Positions 39,226-51,920 of a stretch of DNA of 64,000 nucleotides are shown in pieces. The DNA is from Oegoconia quadripuncta (lineage: Eukaryota; Arthropoda; Insecta; Lepidoptera; Autostichidae): positions 32,808,022-32,872,021 of the forward strand of contig OX438749.1 in NCBI GenBank assembly GCA_949316235.1, written 5' to 3'. A program made the translations under genes and the position numbers. The notes under the pieces are model-generated. The model was given only the letters and a program-made list of their open reading frames with translations. It was not told the origin of the DNA and did not search any database. Position 1 is the stretch's first letter; each line of letters opens with the position of its first letter.

Positions 39226-39994
39226 TGAGTCTAGTCTAGTCCATCGCTCCGCAGTGGGAGCGGTGCCATACACCAGCCAATGTAACATAGATTATGTAAT
39301 TGTATCGACGAGCTAAATTAAGCTACGTTCAATCGTGAGATAGAGATCGGAGCGACTCAAGATCGCGACTTACGTTCTTGTCGAAGTGAGAAAAAATTTG
39401 CATAGTTATAAGCCGCGGTTCCGACAAGAGGACATTATTTATTCATTACAGTTAAATATCATGCTGTCACTTTTCGTTGATGTCCAAAGTGACGGAATGA
39501 TGTTTGAGGGACTTAAAGTTGAGAAGCGGACGTAAGTCTTCCATTTAATTACCCAGCAAACTGACCCCATCGAGCGTATGTCGCGCGAAATTTTTGAATA
39601 ACTTCGATCTTTACTGCGCGATAAATACAGGTCAATTTAGCCTGTAATGAATATAAACACTTTTACCGGTCATTGATAATGACATAAGAGAACTATCCAA
39701 AACCCTTTTTGTAGGTCAGTTCTTATTCAATTTCATACCTGTTTAAGGACCCAACTTTGGCGGTATATGGGAATCCATTTTTTTTTTATGAATTTGTTGT
39801 TTCTTCCAGCTACGAATTGTCTAAATACATTCAAATTAATAACAATCTTTGTTCGCCGGTTACGGAATCAACTTGCTCTAAAGAAATTAAAAAATAGTTT
39901 CAGTGAAAATTACAATTGGTAAACGAAGATCTAATACTTAACACGGCATAACAAAGTTCCAAGTTGTACCATGCTATTAGGAAATCTTAACTTC
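39226..39994. other. Downstream of Sos, mostly unclassified
   Basis: Likely Sos 3' UTR and beyond. I see no AATAAA signal in the first 700 bases. A segment 39452-39531 has acceptor TTATTCATTACAG, an open frame and donor GAC|GTAAGT and looks like an exon; see findings. Confidence 0.35.
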
Positions 39995-40530
39995 ATTCAA
40001 AATTAAATGCTTTAAATAACTGGAAGGAATATCTTAACGAACGGATTAAAGAAAAAGGTATTTGGTACAGAACACTGCAAAGTCAGCCTCCTCGAGTGCC
40101 ATGGTTTATTAGAGTCCAGATTAGTAGACCTTATTTGAAAACATTGTTTAACTTGCGTTCGGTACACTATCCCTCAGGCTGGTTTGCACATCTAATGAGG
40201 AAAGCGGACTCTCCCAATTGCGATGTTTGTGGTACTGTCGATGATGTGCAACATCTCCTGATGGAATGTGTCAAGAACCAGAGGGAAAGGGATGCTCTGG
40301 TGAGCAAATTGCAAATCAATCTTTTAGATGATGGCATTTTATTCGTAGCATTTTAGCAGACCCACACTCGGAGGCGGCGAGATTGATTTGCAATTTAGTT
40401 GCACTTCGGGGTACCCCTCCGCAACTTTGTCCATTTAAAAAAATATATGCAAACTAAGGAGACAATGGGACTGACATGTCTAAATGTGGGCAAATGTCCC
40501 TAAACTTAAATAAAGATTTAAAAAAAAATG
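39995..40530 (+). mobile_element. LINE polyprotein C-terminus (zinc-knuckle type)
   Basis: The + frame reads WYRTLQSQPPRVPWFIRVQI, HYPSGWFAHLMRKADSPNCD and VCGTVDDVQHLLMECVKNQR. The CxxC...HxxxxC arrangement is the C-terminal zinc-binding motif of R1/Jockey-like non-LTR polyproteins. A frameshift near 40340 precedes LRGTPPQLCPFKKIYAN. It ends AAATAAAGATTTAAAAAAAA. The 5' part is missing. Confidence 0.8.
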
Positions 40531-41330
40531 ACAAAGAGTCACTAACTGAGAAATTAATGTGAGAACTTCTCACTGAGAATCCTCAATTTGGCGCACTATT
40601 TAATGAGACTTTAATAAAAGTGTTTTGGATAGAGACCCAACATTACGCAACTGAGTGTCCAAATAAAGTAATAATAATTATAAGGTTAAAATAAATTTAA
40701 AAAAAGAAACGCTTAACCCGCTACTCTTTATTGTATATACATATTTTTTTTGTGATATCCAGAATCACGACTGATGACGGGACAGCTTTTAAGTGATGCC
40801 TTTTTCAGTATAACTACAGTAGTTTATAGTTAAGTTAAATATAGATGACATTCCATGATTTTATATTATTGTATTAATTTTTTTTACATACTGGCGTGGT
40901 CTATGGGGCATGTCTTTTCTGTGCTAGAGATTTCAGCCAGTCTGGGCGAAAAATCTGGCCGTGTGAAATGGAAGCTTTTGGGTGGACGCAGTTTTTTATA
41001 TACCTAATGGATTTCAATAAAATTATGTGGGACTTTTGATAAAATTTAACGTGCGTCGGAACTATTAGCTTCTGTTTTGCTTACTCGATAAATACACAGT
41101 TAAAAACAAAGGAATGGTCCATAGTTGAACGCCGCGGTCTGTAATCGTATAGGGGCTAATTATGCGGCAATGTCGGTGCAACATTGGATAGTAAACTTTA
41201 TCTACTCTGAATAGGATTTCATTCGATTTGCTCTCATAATTATACCTTTTTAAGGCACTTAAGGTATGTTTACACTTGGTAGTTGGCCGGAGTAGGCGTC
41301 AGTGTACATGACGTTTGATAGATATACAAT
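40531..41330. other. Intergenic, no feature
   Basis: AT-rich sequence; no exon, no named repeat. Confidence 0.35.
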
Positions 41331-41410
41331 ACAATACAATACAAATACACTTTATTGCACAACAGAAAAGAAAATACAGTTACAGAAAAGTGGTAGATAT
41401 CTACTTTTTT
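41331..41410 (-). mobile_element. LINE tail fragment
   Basis: (AATAC)n followed by AAATACACTTTATTGCACAA, the minus-strand LINE 3' tail layout with a short tandem end. Confidence 0.5.
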
Positions 41411-41640
41411 TTTAATCGGTTAACAAAACTGGACACAATTCAAATTATTTTCAGTATTACCCAACATTACGACATAGTTAACTGAATATATCCTACTGGA
41501 TGTGAACACAGCATGCACACAGGTAAACAGTTTCAATACTTAAGAATAAAATAGAGTCTATTATTGTCTTTGTGAGACAATACAAAAAGATCTACTTATA
41601 ATTGTTATACAATAAGAGAGGATGTTACAATTACACACAA

Positions 41641-41805
41641 TGTTAACAGCATATAGTTGTGTTCCAGTTGTCAGAGATAAGATAGCCAGTCCCCCAAATG
41701 TGTTGGGGTTTCCGGGTCAGTACACTTCCACCTTCGAACTCTTCTTCACTTAACATCAGGTGTAATTCAGGTCAAGTACCAGCCCGTTATGAATAAAAAA
41801 AAAAA
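41641..41805 (+). mobile_element. SINE-1, 5'-truncated
   Basis: Starts within the body (TGTTAACAGCATATAGTTGT) and continues to the A tail. Substituted relative to intron copies. Confidence 0.7.
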
Positions 41806-42094
41806 CATATACAACCATAGATAACTTTCTTAGTGGAGGCGATTGTTACTGAAAATATATCAATTTGGTTTCTTGTACTATTACATAATGCACACATTCG
41901 ATAGAAAGGGCTGTGTTCAGGAAGGGGGACACAGTACTTACGATTAGGTATCTACTAAAGTATTCATGGCTACTGTTTTTCATTATTGCCTAGTTCTAAT
42001 ATTGTCAATACACTGCGCTAATACGGTACTTGGCGACTAAGTGTAATCGAGCCGTTTAATATACAGGGTGAATTTTTTTTAATTTTTTTTTTTA
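41806..42094. other. Intergenic, no feature
   Basis: Ends with ATACAGGGTGAATTTTTTTT (42061-42080), a lone MITE-1 terminus. Confidence 0.35.
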
Positions 42095-42190
42095 TTAAAA
42101 ACTGGTTTCGCGTTTGGCCACAATCTCACCTGATGGAAAGTGACGATGTAGCCGAAGATGTATCACGCGCACCCAGTAAATTGCGTGTAA
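42095..42190 (-). mobile_element. LINE-D fragment
   Basis: GGTTTCGCGTTTGGCCACAA to ATCACGCGCACCCAGTAAA; see 37768-38035. Confidence 0.5.
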
Positions 42191-43144
42191 AATTGAGTGT
42201 TACAGTAACGCTAATAGAAGACGGGAAAGATAAGTAGGTTTTTGTTTATGGAAGTAGTACAATTTTAATAAAATTATTAAATTAATAGAATGTAACTAGT
42301 TAGGAACAAACAACGGCCCGTCACTGATGATAAGTATTTAAAAATAAAGGTTTTAAAAAACGACTTCTTCCTTAGTAAATGAGATATAACGAAGCTTTAA
42401 ACTAACATAAAAAACTTCATTGGCTATTAATCACAAAAAAAAAACTATAGGAAATTAAATGTTTTATTGATATCTGACTCTATAAGAAAAGTCAAGCTTC
42501 AATCAAAACATGTCTTTTATGGACATTGCCTTATCAATTTTGAATTCTGTATTCTTGAAAAACATACACGCTCCAGAAAAAAAACATTTTTTTTTTTTTT
42601 TTTTTTTTTTTTCAAAATAAAATCAAATTATTCATTTTGCCAGAATATAGGTACACAAGGGTGTTATGATATTAAAAATAAGGCCCATTACATTCTGCCT
42701 TTTGAGCATGCAAAATTTAATGAATTATATCTAATTATAACTATCTATTATTTTCATGTTTTTTTAGTTTTTATTTTTTCACGATAGAAAAAAAAACTGT
42801 TTTCTTTTGCAACACTAGTGCCAAGCAGATAGTCACCATTGTTTGATTTGAAGTGCTCACTAAATGTTGCACCGAAGTTGCCGTCAATATGTATAGACCG
42901 CTGGATGTGGACGACCGTCGCGGTCTTGACTAATCCAGGATCTGGATTCCTCTATCGTGGATTTGGTGCCAATTGACCCGACTATAGAATTGTGGTCCGC
43001 TGCCCAGTTCGCTAGTTACGCTCCAATAATGTCTGTGCTTTCGATACAATGTTTATTTAAATGAGTGAGTGAATGAATGAATGTTTAGTCGACATAAGTA
43101 AAAGTAGTAGGTACAGCAATAACGTGTAAATATAATAAATAAGT
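42191..43144. other. Intergenic, no gene
   Basis: AT-rich with a 24-base T run at 42589-42612. No gene or named repeat. Confidence 0.35.
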
Positions 43145-43262
43145 AGCCTTCGACATACACACGGCCATCTAGTTCCACTAAGCAACTAGGCTTATATTAT
43201 GTGATAAACTACACGAGTACACGTTTTTTTTTTTTTTTTGTAAATATTGATAACTCGAGCGA
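43145..43262 (-). mobile_element. SINE-2 3' half, reverse
   Basis: GCCATCTAGTTCCACTAAGC, AAACTACACGAGTACACG, then GATAACTCGAGCG. Head missing. Confidence 0.5.
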
Positions 43263-43490
43263 GTTGTGTATGAAGAAATAATATGGGAAGCACATGAAAA
43301 GAGCTGTGTTTAAGTTTTTTTTATTATGTGATTTGGCTGAGACATTAAAAAAAGATGTCGTCTGAAACATTGAAGATATATTCCATTTGCCAAATAAAAA
43401 CCAATTTGGAAATAGCTATAAAATTATAGGAGTTGGTACACATGAGTAAAAATCTCCAATTTCATAGGTCAACCTAATATTAAAATTTAA
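43263..43490 (+). repeat. MITE-4-related sequence
   Basis: GGGAAGCACATGAAAAGAGC and GAGTTGGTACACATGAGTAA, ending ATTTCATAGGTCAACCTAAT; related to 30370-30478 and 30780-30931. Confidence 0.5.
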
Positions 43491-43670
43491 AAATGAATAT
43501 CATTGTCAAATTGATATTACTATTAGGCGTTAAATTATGAAGGCGACACCTCACGTAATGACCGTATATCCTAAACAAAGCTATGACAGGGAAAAACACG
43601 AATGTCAAGCTGTAGTTGAATCAGATTCTGGTATTTTAAAGTACTGCAAACAGTTTGTGGTACTCAGATA

Positions 43671-43998
43671 ACCGCCTCCGTGGCTCAATGTAAACAACAT
43701 AGGGTTTACGAATCGGAGGTCGCGGGTTCGATCCCCAGCGGGGTACATGTTTAGTACTCGGTTTGGTTGGTGGTAGGGCATTTTAAATGTCTCCCTGTCT
43801 AGCTACAACCATCTTATCTAAATCTGCCGTCAAACAACAATGTTAATAACATTGTTGTGTTCCCGTTGTCAGAGATAAGGTAGCCAGCTCTCCAATAAGA
43901 TGGGGTTTCGTACGCTTCCACCTTCTGCCTCATCTTCACTTAACATCAGGTGTGATTGAGGTCAAGTGCTAACCCGATGTGTATAAATAATAAAAAAA
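43671..43998 (+). mobile_element. SINE-1 copy
   Basis: Head ACCGCCTCCGTGGCTCAATG, B box, body with several small deletions, and end GTGTATAAATAATAAAAAA. Confidence 0.8.
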
Positions 43999-46900
43999 GA
44001 TAGCCTACAATCGGTAAAACGATTTTCGATGACCAGTTTCAATGATTGTAGATAATTTGAGTAATACAAAACTATTTGCAGTTTAAAATATCGGAATCAA
44101 AATCAACTACAGCCTGACGTTCTTGTTTATCTCTGATAATGCTTTGTTTATGAGATGTATATTATTTACTCGAGTGGTAGCACCGTTGATTTTTAAACGA
44201 CCTCATCATTTCATAGGGTACTCCCTTAAACTTGGGACAAAATAGCATATACCCACATTGTACACCTAAATTTGTTATATAATACCGGTTATTTAAAATA
44301 AAATGTAACGCATTTATCTAAATGTAAATACACCCTGTGTATTGGACTATTTATTGTAATAATTATAAAAATATATATATAATCAATATCATGAAATTAA
44401 ATAATTAAAATAAATTCCGAATTGCTCAGTTAGCCGGACATTAATCTCTATTTAGTTAAAAAAAACCGGTAATTTAGTAATAGCTTATTATAAAAGATTT
44501 CAGTCAATGCATAAATTGAAATATGTTGATCACCAATAGAAACAAGATTTGCCAAAAACAAGAAAATAAAGATATGCTTACGCTACAAATTCTTAAGTAA
44601 GTTTTCGAATGCTGTGTTGTTTATTTTATCAATAAGTCAAATGTTTCCATATCACGCAGAATATGTTTAATACAGACGACGAAACCCGGTTGATTTTAAA
44701 AATTTACCGGAACGCGGAAAAATTAAATTTAACTGTGCCTAAATGTCAACTATCAAGAGTGTCAGTCAATTAACACTTAACAAACATTTAATATGTAAAC
44801 GTGAATTGGTAATTTTAAAAAAAAGTTAACAACTCAAAGATCCACTTCATTAACATCGTACAATCCAAACACATATTTTGCTGTTATCGTACAATTTTGT
44901 GTACTTGTGTTATGAATGAGCGAATGGAGAATTTTTATATAAATATGCCTTTAGTGCCTTAGTTAGTGCAGACTACAGACAAATATATATAGTAGTAAGT
45001 CTAGTAGACCAAACATTAATATACATATGCAAAGGCGATACGTGCCCCATGCAGCTTAGTAAGCTACATGCTCATCGACTTCTTTAACTTTTTCACAGAC
45101 TACATTTATAGTGGGCCATATGACACCAACGCCACCTGTTTCCACGTGATGCACGTGTGAAGATTGTCACACACGGCGCAGATATTTTTATACGTGTCCC
45201 TGTCGTTTTAAACAGCGGGATATGGACAGTTGGAAAGAAATGCTGAGATATCCTTTTATAAATAGCGACGTATTTCTGTATGTCTCCTGTTTCATGAAGA
45301 GCATATTGCGTTGTATGAGAAAGCAAGCAATATGTCAAGATAAAATATTAGGATACCTTCTTCTTCGTGTGTGACAATATTTTATTCTGGTATCAAGTGT
45401 GATTGAGGTCAAGCGCTAATCCGCATGCTTATCAAGTAATTTATAAAAATAGTGAAACAGCAATAAATTTCATAATTGATGTCAAAAGTTACATTCGTAT
45501 TACGTATTAACAACAGCAACGCGACAGCCGAGCGTTTTCCAATAATCGACAGTCCCGCGTCTGCCGAGTGCTTGTGGCTTTTTGTACAGCAAATATCATT
45601 TAGCAACTGACGGCTGATGGCAACGCAACGACCTTAGGTAATGCGAATTTTTACGATTTGCAAGATAAATTAGAACTATTTCCTGTTTACCTACGGAATT
45701 AAAATTTTGCATACTTCTTCAGTTCTGATGACAATACATTTATATAATAATTATAAATTTATATAAATGTACTTACCTTATTTAAACAACAAAACGTATT
45801 TAATCGAGTGATTGATAAATTATAAAAAAAATTGCCTACATGGCTAGTTTTGATAATTAAACATAATAAAAGCTTGGTATTAAAAGTCTTTTTTACTTTT
45901 AAAATTATTTTACATGATAAGTCTGCCGTTGTGCATAAATAAGCCCGCGGCGGGCGTCGCGCCTCACGGCGGATGGCCTTAGTATATGTGAATGTGCTCG
46001 AACTCAATATTAGAATAAGGAAACCATCGATATTTAGATTCTAAATATACATGAATAGCATATGTTTGCGCTACAATTATTCTAAATTTAAATACATTTG
46101 CGTAAAATGCCCTGGAGAATGGGGAATGTACAAAATATATTAAGCAATATAAAGATATATGAAAATTATTATACAAATTGTAATTTGGTTCTAAATTGTG
46201 TGAATTTAAATGCGTTATTTGTCGGAGGGTTTGTTCAAAATCTTGAATTAAAAACAATTATAATCATAATTTTTTTAATGACACGAATTTAATTCTCGAT
46301 ATTGAATAACTCGATTCGATATGTACCCATTTGTATTAGCACACTGTATCGTTAGTAATAAACATATGGACGGCCGACCATTGAGCTATAAATTTATTGC
46401 AACACGCTTAGAGATTAAAATCAAAAGGTATTGTGTATTGTAACAACAATTAGGGTTCCATTTATTATTGTAATAAGTTTAAACTGTGAGGTTTACTTGT
46501 GTACAGTTGACGGCACGGCGACCGTAACATTACCAGCGTAAGTAGCCTCGCGCGGCTATCGGAGATATGAACACAGCGTAGTCTCATACTGGAAGTTTAC
46601 GGTCGTCATGCGGCCAAATGTATCAGCAGATTGTGTTATATTTTTTTTCACGATTTTTGATGGATTTTGTAAATATTATGGTTTCCTTCCATATACAGTC
46701 CTTTCAAAGGTTAGTTTCAGTTTTTGTAATATTCGATGTAATAACCTTTGTTGATAATTAAAAAACCGGTTTTAGCTCTGTCTGGTCAAAAACCGGTATC
46801 GGGAAAATCTGCTTACTGCCAAATTGAAGGTTAAAAACCGGTATCAGAATTATCGTTACGGTTATACCGACGTGCTACACCATCTCGTGCTGCAATTTCT

Positions 46901-47290
46901 GAAAGCATTAAACGTCAGCAGCTTACTGTAGGTCGATCTGTGGCCATCGCAATAAATCGGCAACGGTCGCATTTGTGCAGGGTTTTATGACTTAACAGCC
47001 ACACGCATAACTATACCCCATCTCGTTTGGATTAGACACTAAACCAAGTTCAGCTGAAATTATGGTCTTTATAATATTTAGTATCAGCGTCCATTGTCAA
47101 AGAGGTGGTGATGAGACCAATGTGCAATTTTGAAACTTAATCGCCTGCCCTTGTGACTAATACTATTGTTTGATAAGCTAATTTCAGTTAAGAATATGAA
47201 AAATTTAATTTTAATTCTTAACAACAAGATTATTTCGCCGTTACATTAGCATTGATCCTTGAAACAAGTCCATTGGTCAAATTGTCGACT
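43999..47290. other. Intergenic, no confident gene
   Basis: About 3.3 kb of AT-rich DNA. A short SINE-1 tail remnant is at 45391-45425 (AGTGTGATTGAGGTCAAGCG). GC-richer islands at 45500-45570, 45945-45980 and 46510-46620 lack splice or coding logic I could follow. The phrase AAAACCGGT occurs repeatedly between 44460 and 49210. Confidence 0.35.
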
Positions 47291-47556
47291 TCTATTCATT
47301 GATGTGTTGTGCGTCGTTCCCCGTTCCCTCGCTAATTCATTAACTAATAAGCAGACCCTTTATGCCCATCTGTTTGTTTGTTTTTGTTGCTTTTTCTCTT
47401 GCTGAAATCATCCGTTGTTTCTGTATTTCCTATGTCTGCATCTATCACCCAAAGACGTAAGAGTTGAAATGTTCGTAATTTACGTCCTGTTTTAATTCTG
47501 GTCATTCTACCAGAATCACTATCGTTTAGCGTCAGATTTACTCCCCGCACCTGCAA
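47290..47556 (-). other. Possible minus-strand exon, unidentified
   Basis: Minus strand: an acceptor-like TTCTTATTGCAG at 47565-47554, then VRGVNLTLNDSDSGRMTRIK, TGRKLRTFQLLRLWVIDADI and GNTETTDDFSKRKSNKNKQT before a stop near 47344. It has a mixed, protein-like composition unlike the AT-rich flanks. I do not recognise the sequence. It could be an old transposon fragment. Confidence 0.25.
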
Positions 47557-50112
47557 TAAGAAGTTAAGTTGTTTTCTTTATATGCAATAGAATAGTTCAA
47601 ACGATGCTCTCATGTTTCCTTCAGAAACAAACAAAATACTCAATATAAGTAAAAAAACAACAAAAAAAAATCAACAGAACAGTACAAATTGGCGGCCTTA
47701 TTACTAAATTTTCTGGGTTATGAATCATTTCATACGTAATAGGTAGAGTGTTATTAACCTTATTTTATAATAAAGTAAATGCAATATCGGTACATAAGAG
47801 CGAAAGATACTGTACATACAATAAAATATACTTAAAAGATTATATAAAATAATGAAATATATACATTTATATTTATAGATAGAATAATAAGTAACCAAGT
47901 ACTCTTTATAAGTTATGAAACGACATCAGTAAACTATAACCATTTTTAGAGAAAGATCAAGAGAAAATGAATGTAATACTCGTAGGAGCAATGGAATGCT
48001 CTTTCACACGTGTTTTGAAAAGATTCAAGCACGACTAATTGATTCGGGCAGAGAGTTCCACAACCGAATACATGGGCATGCAATTTAATGCAATAACCAT
48101 GGAGCTGTGTCAAGTTAGAAATGTACAGTCGTAGGTTTAATGTGGAACGAAGAAGGCTATTTGGTGTTTCAGGGTTGGACAGTACTGAAAGGAGAAAAAC
48201 AACATGCGTGTTTTTACTATGACGAATTGGAAGCTACTCTGAGCTGCATATACATATGTATTTCATAGCATAAATAAATTAAATCTTAATATGAGCAAAC
48301 TAGGATACGAAATGAAATCTAGCAGTAAAACGGTAGAATTTGTGAAATAGTGCGTAACATTGGATGGGAGAATATGAACATTATTGGCAATAATTGAGCT
48401 TGTGGAACTGTGAAACGAGATTTTTTTTTAAATAAGCAATATAATTATGGTATGATTGTATGAAGTTAGATGCACTAAAGCATTCTGAAAGGAAATAAAG
48501 TTGTGCTGATCTGTTAACAATAGAGAAAGCAATGTGACTACGTTTTATGTAGCAATAGCGCCATGTGATGTATTGGTAAGGTCGTCGCCAATAAGTATAT
48601 TTATGTCATATTTCCGCCCGTTTTCTGTTATGTTGTACACTTTAAACATGCAGCTAGTTTATCTACAGCCCGAACATACTTGATTTGTGTTTCGAAATAT
48701 AAGACGTGATGTGATACTCGGGTCGTTAATGCACCATGTCGCTGTCATTGTCGTTGTGTATAACTGTTTACCGGTCATTATCAGATACCGATAATTTTAA
48801 CAGACATTTCCAATTTGCCACGAGCATTTTATATTTACCGGTATTTGAGAATTATATCGTTCAACCAAATACTGCGGTTTCTTGAGTCTTCAATTAGGTA
48901 CTTTGTATATTCTCCACAAATATTAGTTAATATTAATGAAATAACCAGCGAGTGCCAATAATAATACGAGAAATAAGCTACGTATATCATATATACAACA
49001 ACAATGTTATGTTATAAAAAGTTATTTATTAGACAAAGGAGCTAATTAATTTTAATTATTATTAATAATGAAAACAATAAATGAAATGACAAAAAATTAT
49101 CGACTAAGTTGTCAAGAGTAATGCATTTATGTAAATACTAAACTAAAAAGTTGTTCGTTCGGAGTGTGCGTTTTATTATTATATAAAACCGGTAATGTTT
49201 TAAAAAACCGGTGTGTTACAAAAAAAATATTCTAAATAAATATGGTGATTATTAGACAGTTTAGAAGCGTCCTATAGGTATCAATATCGTAGACCGGGAG
49301 TCGGAATTATGAAATCAACGAGTCTAAAGTACGAGTAACGAGTACAATCAGGAGTGTGATTTGTTAACGTTCCCCAATCACGTTGGAGAGCTCTTACCAA
49401 CAAATTTTATCCAATACACGCTAAATATTATATAAACAAATTAGCTATAAGTTTTAACATAAATGGAACGGTATTCAATATAAGTAGGTACTATATCAAT
49501 GTCAAACTTACGATTGTTCGGATTCGAAAACAAATGGGTCAACGCACTCGTCGGCGATGCGAATGATGAGAATTTTCAAAATGCGAACATGAATTTGTTA
49601 TGTTCGCCATTCAAAAGCGAACGACACAAAAATCGCTCTCCTGGTAAACCAAGCTCGAGTCTCCATACAAATTTAGTTTTGTTTTTATTGATACATTACA
49701 GGTCCAATCGAAATGTGTATCAATAGATTATGAATTGTATTTTTATACCTGCTGTTAAATGATCCCGTCTCCCGGTCTACAATCGTTACGGTTTTTCCAC
49801 ACAGTAGACTTTAGTCGGTCGATGTTTAGCGATTTATGTCGAAGCGAGGTTTAAGCTTCAATGGTGCTGATTGTTAGGACATGCTTGAAACTGAATTTAG
49901 ACCAGTCTGTCTTCGAGCACACAAAAGACAATCTATTACTTTAGTTCTTCCAAAATAGCATCCTCAAAAGTTTTTAAAACGCATATGTAGACGTGATAAC
50001 TAAAATATGTAAAACTCACATATTTCCCTGTGTATATAAACAGATTTTATTTAAAAATTATTAAATTCTTCTTAGGTTATGATTTCTAAACGAAATGACA
50101 GGACTAAACTGT
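47557..50112. other. Intergenic, no gene
   Basis: AT-rich. LINE-B-like phrases (GGCGGCCTTATTACTAAATT at 47692) suggest an old minus-strand LINE tail. Nothing else supported. Confidence 0.35.
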
Positions 50113-50340
50113 CAGGCTTTTTGGCGGGAACTCAGCGAGTGATGTTGCATTTAGGTTTTGATTTCTTGAAATTTGAGCATTCTGTGTTTTGAAGCTTAAT
50201 AATGGTAGAATATTGTGCACCAACAGGCAGTGATGGTATGCAAGTGAAGGGAAGTGTAAATTAAAGTGCGTAACAAGCTTTCGGGTTCCTTCAACAAACC
50301 GCAAAAGCATTCTGCCACTTTACTGAATAATTGCTAAATA
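50113..50340 (-). repeat. Dispersed 300-bp repeat, reverse and diverged
   Basis: GGCTTTTTGGCGGGAACTC and AAGTGAAGGGAAGTGTAAAT are the reverse complement of 2940-3240; several small deletions. Confidence 0.6.
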
Positions 50341-51717
50341 ATATCTTCGTGTTTAGGCTGATTGATTTGCTGCCAATCCATAATTAATAAAAAAAAAAAG
50401 CTAAACCGTTGTCTTTTTGTGCGCTCGTATTGTAGTCAAAAAAGGTTAGACTGGTCTAAATTTAATTTAATGCCCCATAAGTCGACATCAGTAACCTATT
50501 TTTGTTTAATATGCTGCCGACTAGCCTACCGCGTGGTCGGACCTTAGTAATAGCAATGTTACAATACTCTAATAATATTATTATATTTTTATATTACTAG
50601 TTATTACATGCAAATGTACAAAGATGTTCCATGTGTTGTTTTTTTTTTGTGCATAGTTAGGTCTTTCGGCCTAAGGAAGTGTATGGTTTTGTACTCGCAA
50701 TGTTAATACGATGATAAAATATGTACCTGTGTTTTCTAAACGATGGACGCAGTTATGGTGTGACAGTGCAATATTTTTGAACGCACCAATTCACGCTAAA
50801 GCTGCGTTCATCATTGAAATATGCAGGATATTTTTTTAATCGGTGCACCATTTTTAATATGTTGTTCGCTAGTGAAATTAAACATGCGTTATATTTTCTT
50901 TTTATTTTCTAACTTGAGAAATGTTGGTTTTAGAGGTGATCAAATGTTTACATAAAATATAGATATTCATGGTTACTCTACTAATAAATAGCTAGTAGCA
51001 GATCAAACATTAACAGACACGCAAAACCGTCGCGTGATCATGCAGCCTAGTTACTTCCAATTTATGAGTTTCTGGCAATAATTATTCACGCAAAGGAAAG
51101 TTCTCGTACATCATTTTAATTGGTGACATACTGGCTGTGGAAATGTGATAATTTCATTAAAATCGGTATGGTTACTGTTTGAGATATTAACTAGTTTCTA
51201 AACCCAGACATGTAGGAAGTTGGATAGAGATTTACTTGTTGGGTCGATTTTTTTGATGACCAGTGTACTTAGCTATTGGCGACTGTTAATGGTTTCACTG
51301 ACACATATTGTTAGATAACGACTTTACACCACAATGAAATACGTATGTCAACTATGCAGCGGCATCGCACCGCTGTGTGACCTGGCCCTTAGAGCCTTGT
51401 ACAAACATTGCCTATTTTCAAACAAAATACTTACCAAGGTACAACTTCGTGATGAGATAGACAATTATAACCGATTCCTAGACGTTTCCTCATTCGTCAA
51501 AGCCTAAACGTGGCTAATATGTTTGTTTGGAAAGTGGCTACGCTGTTTAATCCTTCTGTTCGGTCTGCTCCTAGTATATCCTTGACCTTATCTCTTATGG
51601 TTTACACTGAACGCTTTGTAGTATAATAATATGTGAGTCAATCAACTTTTTTTGTCCTAGTCGAAAATCAAAATTACGTAGATAGTTAAATTGTAAATTG
51701 CGTAATGTACAGTAAGT
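50341..51717. other. Intergenic, no feature
   Basis: AT-rich; no exon or named repeat. Confidence 0.35.
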
Positions 51718-51920
51718 AATAAATATAAATATCCTTGGTCATAAACACAGCGCCATCTAGTTTCAAACTAAGCAACGTGGCTTTTAATATGGATACCAGA
51801 TGGTTGATAAATTACACAAATATTTTTGGAAATAATTATTGTATGAAACACCAATAACTCGGGTACACGTGTCCGTATTCATCACACAAACATTTCGAAC
51901 CCGCTGGGGTTGTGGACAGG
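51718..51920 (-). mobile_element. SINE-2, head truncated
   Basis: ACACAGCGCCATCTAGTTTC to CACACAAACATTTCGAACCC; the tRNA-like head beyond the B box is lost. Confidence 0.65.

Noticed and set aside
45093..45338. 81-codon minus-strand ORF
   Set aside because: No recognisable motif and no splice context; the composition is not distinct enough to call a gene.
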